From positions 3,658,001 through 3,722,000 of the forward strand of contig NZ_CP177357.1 in NCBI RefSeq assembly GCF_046845755.1: 64,000 nucleotides of DNA, in the 5' to 3' direction. The notes below the pieces were generated by a model. That model ran no database searches. It saw only the letters and a list, made by a program, of their open reading frames with translations, and was not told the origin of the DNA. The stretch's first letter is position 1. Each line of letters starts with the position of its first letter. Positions 35,795-43,563 of the stretch are shown piece by piece. Made by a program: the position numbers and the translations under genes. The stretch is from Rubrivirga sp046845755. GTDB taxonomy: Bacteria > Bacteroidota > Rhodothermia > Rhodothermales > Rubricoccaceae.

Positions 35795-37702
35795 TTGACT
35801 GTTCTCGGTCTGTCCTGCTTTTACCACGACGCCGCCGCCGCGCTTGTGCGCGATGGCGAGATCGTGGCGGCGGCCCAGGAGGAGCGGTTTACGCGCCGCA
35901 AGCACGACCCGTCGTTCCCCACGAACGCCGCCGCGTACTGCCTGGCCGAAGCCGGCCTCGCGGTGGCCGACCTCGACGCGGTCGCCTTCTACGACAAGCC
36001 GCTGCTGACCTTCGAGCGGATTCTCGAGACCTCGCTGGCGTACGCCCCGCGCGGGCTGGGCGCCTTCATCCGCGCGATGCCGGTGTGGCTCACGCAGAAG
36101 CTGTGGACGCCCGACACGATCCGTCGCGAGCTGGGCGGCTACGACGGGCCGCTCGTCTTTTCGGAGCACCACCGGAGCCACGCCGCGAGCGCCTTTTTCC
36201 CCTCCCCCTTCGAGCGCGCGGCAGTCCTCACGACGGACGGCGTCGGCGAGTGGGCCACGACGAGCTGGGGCGTCGGCGACGGGGCCGGCCTCGACATCCG
36301 GCAGGAGATCCACTTCCCGCACTCGCTGGGCCTCCTCTACTCCGCGTTCACCACGTTCTGCGGGTTTCGCGTCAACTCGGGCGAGTACAAGCTGATGGGG
36401 CTGGCGCCGTACGGCGAGCCCCGCTACGTCGACGCCATCCGCGAGCACCTGATTGATCTCCGGCCGGACGGCTCGTACCGGCTCCACACCGACGCCTTCA
36501 CCTTCGCGACGGGGACGCGGATGACGGGGCGCCGCTTCGAGGAGCTGTTCGGCGGCCCGGCGCGCGAGCCGGAGTCGCCGCTGGGGCCGCGCGAGATGGA
36601 CCTGGCACGGAGCGTGCAGGCGGTCGTGGAGGACGCCGTGCTGGCGATGGCGCGGCACGTCCACGCCGAGACGGGCGAGACCCGGTTGTGCCTCGCGGGC
36701 GGCGTCGCGCTGAACTGCGTGGCGAACGGGCGGCTGCTCCGCGAGGGGCCGTTCGACGAGGTCTGGGTCCAGCCCGCCGCCGGCGACGCCGGGGGCGCGC
36801 TTGGCGCCGCCCTCGTGGCCGCCCACGAGTGGGGCGATGACCCCCGCGTGGTCTCCGCCAGCGACGCCATGCACGGCGGCTACCTCGGGCCCAAGTGGAC
36901 GCCGGACCAGATCCGCGCCGCGCTCGACGCCGACGGCCTGCCGTACGACGAGCACGCCGGCGACGCGGCCCTCGTCGACGCCGTGGCGGACCTGCTGGCG
37001 CAAGGCCAGACGGTCGGCTGGTTCCAGGGCCGCGCCGAGTTCGGGCCCCGCGCGCTCGGCCACCGCTCCATCCTCGCCGACCCGCGCGGCGCCGACGTGC
37101 AGCGGCGCGTCAACCTGCAGATCAAGTTCCGCGAGAGCTTCCGGCCCTTCGCCCCGGCCGTGCTGGCGGAGCGGGCGGCGGAGTTTTTTGAGCTCGGGGG
37201 GCAGGGGGTCGGGATTCGGGATTCGGGAAACGCCGCCTCGCCAGGCGGGGACACATCAGGCGAAGGCCTCCGGTCCTCAATCCCCAATCCCCAGTCCCCT
37301 GAGTCCCCGTACATGCTCCTGGTCGGGCCGGTGCGCGGCGCGACGACGGGCGGCACCGGGCTCGATAAGCGCGCGGCCGTCGCGAGCGCGCTCCCCGCCG
37401 TCACCCACGTCGACGGCTCGGCGCGGGTGCAGACCGTGACGGCCGAGCGGAACGGCCTCTTCCACGCCCTGCTGGCGGCGTTCGACGCCAAGACGGGCTG
37501 CCCGGTCTTGGTCAACACGTCGTTCAACGTGCGCGGCGAGCCCATCGTCCACGCGCCCGCCGACGCCGTCCGCGTGTTCCGGCGGACGGGGATGGACGCG
37601 CTCGCGATCGGCCCGTTCGTCGTCACCAAGGCGATGCTGCCCGAGGCCGACCGCCAGCCGTTCACGCCCGACGAGATCGCGGCGGCGTACGGGCTCGATT
37701 GA
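35795..37702 (+). CDS. Carbamoyltransferase (NodU/SxtI family) with in-frame insertion
   Basis: 635 residues. N-terminal ASKHA/Kae1-like domain beginning V-L-G-L-S-C-F-Y-H-D-A-A-A-A, metal-site histidines in E-H-H-R-S-H-A-A-S-A, nucleotide-site T-T-D-G-V-G-E-W, and the C-terminal Carbam_trans_C domain with G-W-F-Q-G-R-A-E-F-G-P-R-A-L-G and V-N-T-S-F-N-V-R-G-E-P. Transfers a carbamoyl group from carbamoyl phosphate to a hydroxyl; acceptor unknown. A TTG start at 35795 directly precedes the conserved N-terminus. About 35 residues (37199-37303) are a repeat element inserted in frame before S-P-Y-M-L-L-V. Confidence 0.92.
   Translation: MTVLGLSCFYHDAAAALVRDGEIVAAAQEERFTRRKHDPSFPTNAAAYCLAEAGLAVADLDAVAFYDKPLLTFERILETSLAYAPRGLGAFIRAMPVWLTQKLWTPDTIRRELGGYDGPLVFSEHHRSHAASAFFPSPFERAAVLTTDGVGEWATTSWGVGDGAGLDIRQEIHFPHSLGLLYSAFTTFCGFRVNSGEYKLMGLAPYGEPRYVDAIREHLIDLRPDGSYRLHTDAFTFATGTRMTGRRFEELFGGPAREPESPLGPREMDLARSVQAVVEDAVLAMARHVHAETGETRLCLAGGVALNCVANGRLLREGPFDEVWVQPAAGDAGGALGAALVAAHEWGDDPRVVSASDAMHGGYLGPKWTPDQIRAALDADGLPYDEHAGDAALVDAVADLLAQGQTVGWFQGRAEFGPRALGHRSILADPRGADVQRRVNLQIKFRESFRPFAPAVLAERAAEFFELGGQGVGIRDSGNAASPGGDTSGEGLRSSIPNPQSPESPYMLLVGPVRGATTGGTGLDKRAAVASALPAVTHVDGSARVQTVTAERNGLFHALLAAFDAKTGCPVLVNTSFNVRGEPIVHAPADAVRVFRRTGMDALAIGPFVVTKAMLPEADRQPFTPDEIAAAYGLD
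37199..37303. repeat. Palindromic element inserted in frame inside the carbamoyltransferase gene
   Basis: The left end carries GTCGGGATTCGGGATTCGGG and the right end CTCAATCCCCAATCCCCAGT, imperfect inverted repeats about 50 bp apart, with a CCTCGCCAGGCGGGG hairpin between. The insertion of about 105 bp keeps the frame and encodes a Gly/Ser/Pro-rich peptide that the enzyme family does not normally contain at this position. Similar GCGGGATTCGG wording appears in the intergenic sequence at about 18999. Confidence 0.75.
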
Positions 37703-37984
37703 CGGCATCGCGCGCCAGGAATCCGTCTCGCGCACCCCTCGCTGGTCCCAGTCGGCATCGGGCGCACAAGAAGGGCGCGCCCACTGCGGGCGAAATCGGC
37801 GCGTGGGGGATCCTGTGGGCTCCACGCGCGGTATGTTGCCGCTCAACGCCCGTGTGGACCCCTCCGTGGTTCTAGCGCGAGCACGTTTTCCCGGAGCACG
37901 CGGGGCCGACAGATCCGAGTCGAGCTATCTGGCCCACCCGTCTTTCGCATTCCCCTGTCGGCGCTCCTTTTCAACCCCCGCATT

Positions 37985-38380
37985 ATGAACATCTACGTCG
38001 CAAACCTCCCCTACTCCTCGGGAGACGACGACCTCCGCAGCCAGTTCGAGGCCTACGGGTCCGTCGACAGCGCTACGATCATCAAGGACCGTGACACCGG
38101 TCGCTCGCGTGGCTTCGGCTTCGTCGAGATGTCCAACGACGACGAGGCCCGCGCGGCCATCGAGGCCCTCAACGGCTTCGACATGGGCGGCCGTCCGCTC
38201 ACGGTCAACGAGGCCCGCCCGCGTGGCGACCGCTCCGGCGGTGGTGGCGGCGGCTACGGCGGCGGTGGCAACCGCGGCGGCGGCTACGGCGGCGGCGGTG
38301 GCAACCGCGGCGGCGGCGGCTACGGCGGCGGCGGTGGCAACCGCGGCGGCGGTGGCTACGGCGGCGGCGGCGGCTACTAG
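37985..38380 (+). CDS. RRM RNA-binding protein with Gly-rich tail
   Basis: 131 residues. RRM domain (1-80) with RNP2 I-Y-V-A-N-L (3-8) and RNP1 R-G-F-G-F-V-E-M (42-49), then a tail of about 50 residues made of G-G-G-Y-G-G-G-G and G-N-R-G-G-G repeats. Bacterial RRM-Gly proteins of this sort are single-stranded-RNA-binding, often cold-induced chaperone-like proteins. Its own 280 bp upstream region and strong terminator indicate a monocistronic, probably highly expressed gene. The tail repeats are also near-identical at DNA level, so their number may vary. Confidence 0.93.
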   Translation: MNIYVANLPYSSGDDDLRSQFEAYGSVDSATIIKDRDTGRSRGFGFVEMSNDDEARAAIEALNGFDMGGRPLTVNEARPRGDRSGGGGGGYGGGGNRGGGYGGGGGNRGGGGYGGGGGNRGGGGYGGGGGY

Positions 38381-38403
38381 CCACCCCGCGCCTCAGCGCT
38401 CTT

Positions 38404-38440
38404 GGGCGGCGGCTCCTTCGGGGGTCGCCGCCCTTTTTTT
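38404..38440 (+). terminator. Rho-independent terminator of the RRM gene
   Basis: GGGCGGCGGC pairs with GTCGCCGCCC around TCCTTCGGGG, followed by TTTTTTT. Located 23 bp after the stop codon. Confidence 0.9.
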
Positions 38441-38465
38441 GTGCCCGCGGCTGGCGCCGGACGCC

Positions 38466-38633
38466 CCTACGGTGCGGACGAGGCCTCTTGCGCTGCGGAT
38501 GGGTGCGCTTGCGCTGCGGACGGGACCCCTTGCAATGCGGAGGAGCGTCGTCGCAGTGCGCGGGACGGCTCTTGCGCTGTGCGGGGAGGCCCTGGTCACA
38601 TGCGACCAGGCGCTTGTGGTCGACGGCGCGCTC
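38466..38633 (+). repeat. Degenerate 21 bp tandem repeat array 2 (8 units)
   Basis: Eight units of exactly 21 bp with no indels start at 38466, 38487, 38508, 38529, 38550, 38571, 38592 and 38613. Typical units are CTTGCGCTGCGGATGGGTGC and CTTGCGCTGCGGACGGGACC (first 20 bases shown). Conserved positions are CTTGC at the start and TGCG in the middle. One forward frame through the array is open and gives heptapeptides of the form L-A-L-R-x-G-x, but no independent start or family supports a gene. The rest of 38381-38755 holds the RRM terminator and a GGCTCGCGCCAGCAGGC repeat fragment. Confidence 0.75.
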
Positions 38634-38755
38634 CCCGCGCTTCCATCGCTACGCTCAGGGAAGGAAAGCGGGGGGAGCCGCCGCTGACGAGCGATGGCCT
38701 GAGAGCTCGCGCGGTGTCGGCCCCGTCGTCGACTGGCTCGCGCCAGCAGGCCGCG

Positions 38756-39946
38756 CTAGCGGACGCGCACCAAGCGGCCCACGTCGAGCGCCCCGCCCGC
38801 GCTCAGACGGACCGTGTAGGCGCCCGGCGCGAGCGCGGCGCCGTCGAGGGCGACGGCGTGCGTGCCCGGGCCGTACGCCCCGGAGACGCTGGCGACGATG
38901 CGGCCGAGCGCGTCGACCACGTCGAGGCGGACGTCGGCGGGGGCGTCGAGACGGAAGCGCAGGCGGGCGGCGCCGCGCGACGGGTTCGGGGCCGTCGCCA
39001 GCAGGCGCGCCGCGCGCCCGTCGCGGTCGCCCTCGGCCGACGTGGTGCGGAACGAGAAACGCGCCAGCACCGGGAGGTGGTCCGACGTCGTCGTGACGTA
39101 GCCCGGCACGCCGTCGACAACCTCGATGAACCGGTCGCCGGAGTCGTCGACGTACTCGTCGGCGAGGCCTGACGTAAAGAGGATGTGGTCACGCGTCGAG
39201 CCCGACGTGCACGTCGCGTTGTTGCAGAGCGTCGGCTCGCCCCGGTTCTCGACCGGGAGCGTCGCCGCGACGTAGCCCGCCGTGTCGTTCGTGAACACGA
39301 GGTACGGCGACGGCTGGCCGATCCGGATGGAGCGGGTTAGGAAGTCGTTGAAGTCGCCCATCAGAATGACGTCCTCGCCGAGCGCCACGCGGTCGTCGAT
39401 GTAGGCCTTGAGGGCCTCGGCGCCGTTCTGGCGGTCGGTGTAGTCGTCGGACTGGGTGCCGGCCTTGGCGTGGAGCGAGATGATGCGGACGGACCGCGAC
39501 TCGCCGTCGACTCGGACTGTCGCCTGCATCTCGAAAGGGGCGCGGCCGCCGAAGTTGCCACCCGAGAGGATCGTCCGCGTCCCGATCACCTGGACGACGG
39601 ACGGGTTGTAGATGAACCCGAGCCGGAGCTGGAAGCTGCCCGGGACGGTCGGGCCCAGGCGACCCGTGTACCCGTCGTCGGCGAGCGACGCGAGCAGGTC
39701 CGACCAGGCCTGCTGGTCGCCGACCTCCTGGACGGCCCACACGTCGATCTCGGCCCCGGCGATGATGGCCTCGGCGTTGCGGAGTTGGAGCGGGTCGTTG
39801 GTCGGCCCCTCGCTCGGGTTGCCGAAGTGCTCCATGTTCCACGCGGCCACGTCGAACGTGTCGTCGGCGCCGCGCGCGGGGACGGACTGGGCGGCGAGGC
39901 CGGGGCCGAGGAGGACGGCGAGAGCCGCGAGGAGGAGCGTGCGCAT
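38756..39946 (-). CDS. Secreted endonuclease/exonuclease/phosphatase with T9SS-type tail
   Basis: 396 residues. Signal peptide (1-18, ending L-A-A-Q), an endonuclease/exonuclease/phosphatase domain (about 30-305) with A-A-W-N-M-E-H-F, V-W-A-V-Q-E-V, S-L-H-A-K-A, L-M-G-D-F-N-D-F and the final T-S-D-H-L-P-V, all catalytic positions present. The C-terminal 80 residues (A-P-N-P-S-R-G, V-V-D-A-L-G-R, A-L-A-P-G-A-Y-T-V-R-L) are a type A-like type IX secretion sorting domain. An extracellular nuclease or phosphatase. ATG 39946 starts the signal peptide. Confidence 0.93.
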   Translation of the reverse strand: MRTLLLAALAVLLGPGLAAQSVPARGADDTFDVAAWNMEHFGNPSEGPTNDPLQLRNAEAIIAGAEIDVWAVQEVGDQQAWSDLLASLADDGYTGRLGPTVPGSFQLRLGFIYNPSVVQVIGTRTILSGGNFGGRAPFEMQATVRVDGESRSVRIISLHAKAGTQSDDYTDRQNGAEALKAYIDDRVALGEDVILMGDFNDFLTRSIRIGQPSPYLVFTNDTAGYVAATLPVENRGEPTLCNNATCTSGSTRDHILFTSGLADEYVDDSGDRFIEVVDGVPGYVTTTSDHLPVLARFSFRTTSAEGDRDGRAARLLATAPNPSRGAARLRFRLDAPADVRLDVVDALGRIVASVSGAYGPGTHAVALDGAALAPGAYTVRLSAGGALDVGRLVRVR

Positions 39947-40037
39947 CGGGCGGGGCGGTGGGACGGACCCGAAGGTAGGCGGGACATGTGCGGGCCCGTG
40001 GGAAGGGGACGGGTAGATTGAAGCCCCCCCGGCCCCC

Positions 40038-40832
40038 ATGTCCCCACACGTCACCGTCGTCGGCGCGGCCGACCTCGCGGCCCGTCTCGCCTCGCCCGGC
40101 GCTCCCGGCGCCCCGCACGTCGTCGTGGTCGGCGGGCCCGTCGACGACCGCCCTCAGCGCGCGGCCGACGCCGTCGCGAGCGGCGCGCACACCTTCCTGC
40201 TGTGGCCACCCGCCCCGACGGCGGGCGCGGCCGAGCGGCTGGCGGACCACGCCGAGGAGGCCGGCGTCGAGGTCGGCGTGGCCCGGCCGCTCGGCGTGAC
40301 GCCCGCGCTCGCGGGCATCCCCGCCGGGTGGGCCGCCCGGCTCGTCACGCTCGCGCTCGTAGCCCGGCCCGACGGCCCGCTCGCCGAGGCCGGCTGGGCG
40401 ACCCTGCTGGCCGGCGCGCTCGACGTGTGCGCCACGCTCGCCGACGCCCGCGCCGTGGCCCGGATGGACGCCGTCGCCGAGCGCGACGGCCAGGCGCTCC
40501 GCGCCGTCGCGCTCGCGGTCCGCTTCGAGAACCGCGCGTATGCGCAGGCCACGGTCCGCTTTTCGGACCACGTGGCCGACGACGAGGTCGCGCTCTACGC
40601 CGCCCGGCCCGGCTCGCGCGTCGAGGCGCGGTCGCTGGCGGGGCCGCTGTGCGTCGAGGCCGAGGGGCACGCCGCGCCGTTCGCCCCGGCGCCAGCGCTC
40701 GCCGACGGCCCGGCGACCGAAGCGGCGGCGTTCGTCGCCGCCATCGCCGGGGGACGGCCTGCGCCGTACCCGCTCGACCACGCCCTCGCGACGCTGCGGC
40801 TGGCGGAGCGCGCGCAGGAGAAACTGCGGTAG
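40038..40832 (+). CDS. Gfo/Idh/MocA-like oxidoreductase-related protein
   Basis: 264 residues. An N-terminal Rossmann-like half has V-V-V-V-G-G-P-V, S-G-A-H-T-F-L-L-W-P-P and a V-G-V-A-R-P-L strand, echoing the NAD-binding half of Gfo/Idh/MocA oxidoreductases (K-P-x-x replaced by W-P-P). The C-terminus E-A-A-A-F-V-A-A-I-A-G-G-R-P-A-P-Y-P-L-D-H-A-L resembles their usual ending. At 264 residues it is shorter than the 330-370 of family members, and the G-x-G-x-x-G motif is not intact, so catalytic activity is doubtful. Alternatively a divergent paralogue. Confidence 0.62.
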   Translation: MSPHVTVVGAADLAARLASPGAPGAPHVVVVGGPVDDRPQRAADAVASGAHTFLLWPPAPTAGAAERLADHAEEAGVEVGVARPLGVTPALAGIPAGWAARLVTLALVARPDGPLAEAGWATLLAGALDVCATLADARAVARMDAVAERDGQALRAVALAVRFENRAYAQATVRFSDHVADDEVALYAARPGSRVEARSLAGPLCVEAEGHAAPFAPAPALADGPATEAAAFVAAIAGGRPAPYPLDHALATLRLAERAQEKLR

Positions 40833-41001
40833 AGCCCCCCGGAGGGTCTCGCTACCGGATGTGGGGCACGTCCCCGGTTCCGGCCTCGGCGCGCCCGACC
40901 GAGTACCCCGTGCCTCTGTCCCCACACCCGCGCGTTTCCCCGACGCTTGGCTGGCTGGCGGGCGCCGGCCGCCGATCTTCCAGCGTCTCCCCGCGCCTCT
41001 C

Positions 41002-42660
41002 GTGCCCGACCGCACCCCCACCCTCCCCTTCGAGCCCGTGCTCCGGCGCATCGGCGCTGAGGCCGCGCGGCTCGGCGTCGAGGCGTACGCCGTCGGCGGG
41101 GCCGTGCGAGATGCGATCCTGGGGCGCGAGACGACCGACCTCGACGTCGTCGGCGTGGGGCCGGGGAGCGGGCTGGCGCTGGCGACCGCGACCGCGACCG
41201 CGCTCGGCGTCAAGGCGCCCGCCGTGTACCCGGCGTTCGGGACGGCGGCCGTCACGGTGCCGGCCGAGACGGTCGCCCGGCTCACGGGCGGCGAGGGGCT
41301 GCGGCTCGTGATCGAGTTCGTCGGCGCCCGAAAAGAGAGCTACCGCGCCGACTCCCGCAAGCCCATCGTCGAGGACGGCACACTCGCCGACGACTTGGCG
41401 CGGCGCGACTTTACCGTCAACGCCCTCGCGGCTCGGCTCGACACGGCCTTCGGGACGGTCGTCGATCACTTCGGCGGGCTCGACGACCTCGACGCCCGGC
41501 GCCTGCGGACGCCGCTCGACCCGGCGGTCACCTTCGCCGACGACCCGCTGCGGATGCTGCGCGGCGCGCGCTTCGCCGCTCAACTCGGCTTCGAAGTGGA
41601 TGCGGCGGCGGTCCAGGCGATGGCGGCGCAGGCGGAGCGCGTCGAGATCCTGAGCGCCGAGCGCGTGACGGACGAGCTGTCCAAGCTGCTCGCGGCGCCC
41701 GTCCCGTCAACGGGGCTGGGCCTGCTGTTCCGGACGGGCGTGCTCCACCACATCCTGCCCGAGGTGACCGACCTGGCGGGCGTCGAGGAGGTCGGCGGAC
41801 GCGCCCACAAGGACAACTTCTGGCACACCCTCGAGGTGATCGACAACCTCGCGCACCTGCAGCGCGGCGTCGGCGTGGGCGACCGGGCGGCGGGCTTCGA
41901 CCTGTGGCTCCGGTGGGCGGCCCTCCTTCACGACGTCGGAAAGACCGTCACCAAGCGCTACGAGCCCGGTACCGGCTGGACGTTCCACGGCCACGAGGAC
42001 GTCGGCCCGCGCACGCTCATCCCCCAGGTCTTCCGCCGCCTCAAGCTCCCGCTCGGCGACCCGCTCGACTTCGTGCAGACCGTCGTCCGGCTCCACCACC
42101 GCCCCGCCGCGCTCGTCGACGCGGACGTGACCGACTCGGCCGTCCGCCGCCTGCTGATGGATGCGGGCGACGACATCGAGGACCTGATGCTGCTCGTCCG
42201 CGCGGACGTGACGAGCAAGAACGCACGTCGCGTGCGACGCTACCTCGCCGGCTTCGACCGCGTCGAGGCGCGGTTCGAGGAGGTCGAGGCGCGCGACAAG
42301 ATGCGCAACTGGCAGCCGCCGGTCTCGGGCGACGAGATCAAGCGGCAACTCGGGCTCGACGAGGGGATCGCGGTCGGGATGCTCAAGGAGTGGGTCCGCG
42401 AGGCCGTGTTGGAGGGCGAGGTCCCCAACGAGCACGACGCCGCGTGGGAGTACGTGCTGGCGCGACAGGACGAGGCCGTCCGGCGCGGGGCGCTGTTCGT
42501 CGAGGCCGTCCGCCAGCTCCGCGGCTCGGCGCGCGGGGCCATCGGGGCGGTCAAGGCGGCCCTGTTCTGGGGCGACGTGCCGGCGGACCCCGCCGAGGCG
42601 CGAGCGTTCGTGGAGGCGGCCGTCGCCGAGGCGCTGGCGGCGCGCGGGGAGGAGGGGTAA
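41002..42660 (+). CDS. CCA-adding enzyme/poly(A) polymerase-type nucleotidyltransferase with HD domain
   Basis: 552 residues. Class II nucleotidyltransferase head: V-G-G-A-V-R-D-A-I-L-G (31-41) and catalytic D-L-D (46-48), then R-R-D-F-T-V-N-A and D-P-L-R-M-L-R-G-A-R-F-A. An HD phosphohydrolase domain with H310-D311 (L-L-H-D-V-G-K) follows. Adds or repairs the 3' CCA of tRNA, possibly with phosphatase activity from the HD part. A GTG start at 41002 is the closest to the conserved head; the upstream in-frame stretch is G+C-rich and not conserved-looking. Confidence 0.93.
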   Translation: MPDRTPTLPFEPVLRRIGAEAARLGVEAYAVGGAVRDAILGRETTDLDVVGVGPGSGLALATATATALGVKAPAVYPAFGTAAVTVPAETVARLTGGEGLRLVIEFVGARKESYRADSRKPIVEDGTLADDLARRDFTVNALAARLDTAFGTVVDHFGGLDDLDARRLRTPLDPAVTFADDPLRMLRGARFAAQLGFEVDAAAVQAMAAQAERVEILSAERVTDELSKLLAAPVPSTGLGLLFRTGVLHHILPEVTDLAGVEEVGGRAHKDNFWHTLEVIDNLAHLQRGVGVGDRAAGFDLWLRWAALLHDVGKTVTKRYEPGTGWTFHGHEDVGPRTLIPQVFRRLKLPLGDPLDFVQTVVRLHHRPAALVDADVTDSAVRRLLMDAGDDIEDLMLLVRADVTSKNARRVRRYLAGFDRVEARFEEVEARDKMRNWQPPVSGDEIKRQLGLDEGIAVGMLKEWVREAVLEGEVPNEHDAAWEYVLARQDEAVRRGALFVEAVRQLRGSARGAIGAVKAALFWGDVPADPAEARAFVEAAVAEALAARGEEG

Positions 42661-42718
42661 AGACGGTCGCGAGCCTGACTGGCGGTTTCCTGCAGACCGA
42701 CCGCCTCTCCCCCATCGT

Positions 42719-42846
42719 GTCATCCCGAGCGAAGCCGCGCAGCGGCGGAGTCGAGGGATCTCAGCCGAGCACGACGCGACGTCCGCGCTGTAGCGGGGCG
42801 GTGCGCGCCGGAGATCCCTCGACTCGCTGCGCTCGCTCGGGATGAC
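42719..42846. repeat. Palindromic intergenic repeat of the CGAGGGATCTC family, copy 2
   Basis: Left arm GTCATCCCGAGCGAAG...GAGTCGAGGGATCTC (42719-42762), right arm GAGATCCCTCGACTCGCTGC, GCTCGCTCGGGATGAC (42811-42846). The outermost GTCATCCCGAGCG/CGCTCGGGATGAC pair perfectly. The spacer ends with GTGCGCGCCGGAG, matching copy 1 at 17218-17314. Lies between the convergent CCA-type enzyme and 2TM-protein genes, where it could also form a transcript hairpin. Confidence 0.75.
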
Positions 42847-42912
42847 ACGGCGGGAGGCTTGCGGCCTATCTCCGACCCGTCTCTCTGGACGACCGGGACA
42901 ACGGCCGCAATC

Positions 42913-43407
42913 CTAGGCGCGGTCGCGGCGGCGGGCGGCGGCGGCGGGGCCCGATGTTGGCGCGTCGAAGTCGAGCGTCAGACGCGCGCCGGGGTCAGCG
43001 GGGTCGTCGGTCGCGGTGACGATGGCCTCGAGGTGCTCAATGCGGCGCTGGAGGCGGCCAAGGTCCTGGGGCGCCCCGGCGGGAAGGACGCGGGCGTCGA
43101 GCTCCTCGTCGAGCAGCGTCCGGATCCGCTCGTCGGAGGTCGTCTCGCCCATGAGTTCGGCGGCGCGGCGCTCGATCCAGTCGGCGCGGCGGACGTGGCC
43201 GAACGTCGAGATGGCCTGGCTCCCGATGCCGATGCCCCACCCGAGGAAGGGCCACACGACCCACAGGCTGTCCGGCGACGTCAGCAGGTTGATCGCGGTG
43301 AGGAACGACATCACCAGAACGAACGAGGCCAGATTCCCGTAGAACGCCCGCTCTTTTCGGGCCTGCTTGCGGGCGTCGGACTCGGAGAGAGCGGACCGGG
43401 TCGGCAT
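42913..43407 (-). CDS. 2TM domain-containing protein
   Basis: 164 residues. A charged N-terminus leads into a 2TM domain (about 22-75): F-Y-x-N-L-A-S-F-V-L-V-M-S-F-L-T-A-I-N and W-V-V-W-P-F-L-G-W-G-I-G-I-G-S-Q, with H-V-R-R at its end. The C-terminal cytosolic part contains R-R-I-E-H-L-E-A-I-V-T. 2TM-domain proteins often attach to LytTR or histidine kinase modules, but this one carries only an uncharacterised tail. ATG 43407. Confidence 0.82.
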   Translation of the reverse strand: MPTRSALSESDARKQARKERAFYGNLASFVLVMSFLTAINLLTSPDSLWVVWPFLGWGIGIGSQAISTFGHVRRADWIERRAAELMGETTSDERIRTLLDEELDARVLPAGAPQDLGRLQRRIEHLEAIVTATDDPADPGARLTLDFDAPTSGPAAAARRRDRA

Positions 43408-43563
43408 GGCGACGGTGGCGGGGCGCGCCGCACGCTACGGCGAAGAGCGGGATCGAGATGCAGCCCCTTTCTGCTCCCCCTATCGCCGTGGGCACGCTGG
43501 AACGAGCGGGCGCCACCGCCGCGCACGCGCACGCCGATCCACTGCCCCGGCCGTGGCGATTCG

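Noticed and set aside
38256..38377. G/C-rich repeats in the RRM gene as a non-coding repeat
   Set aside because: They encode an in-frame Gly-rich tail typical of RRM-Gly proteins and end at a proper stop with a terminator.
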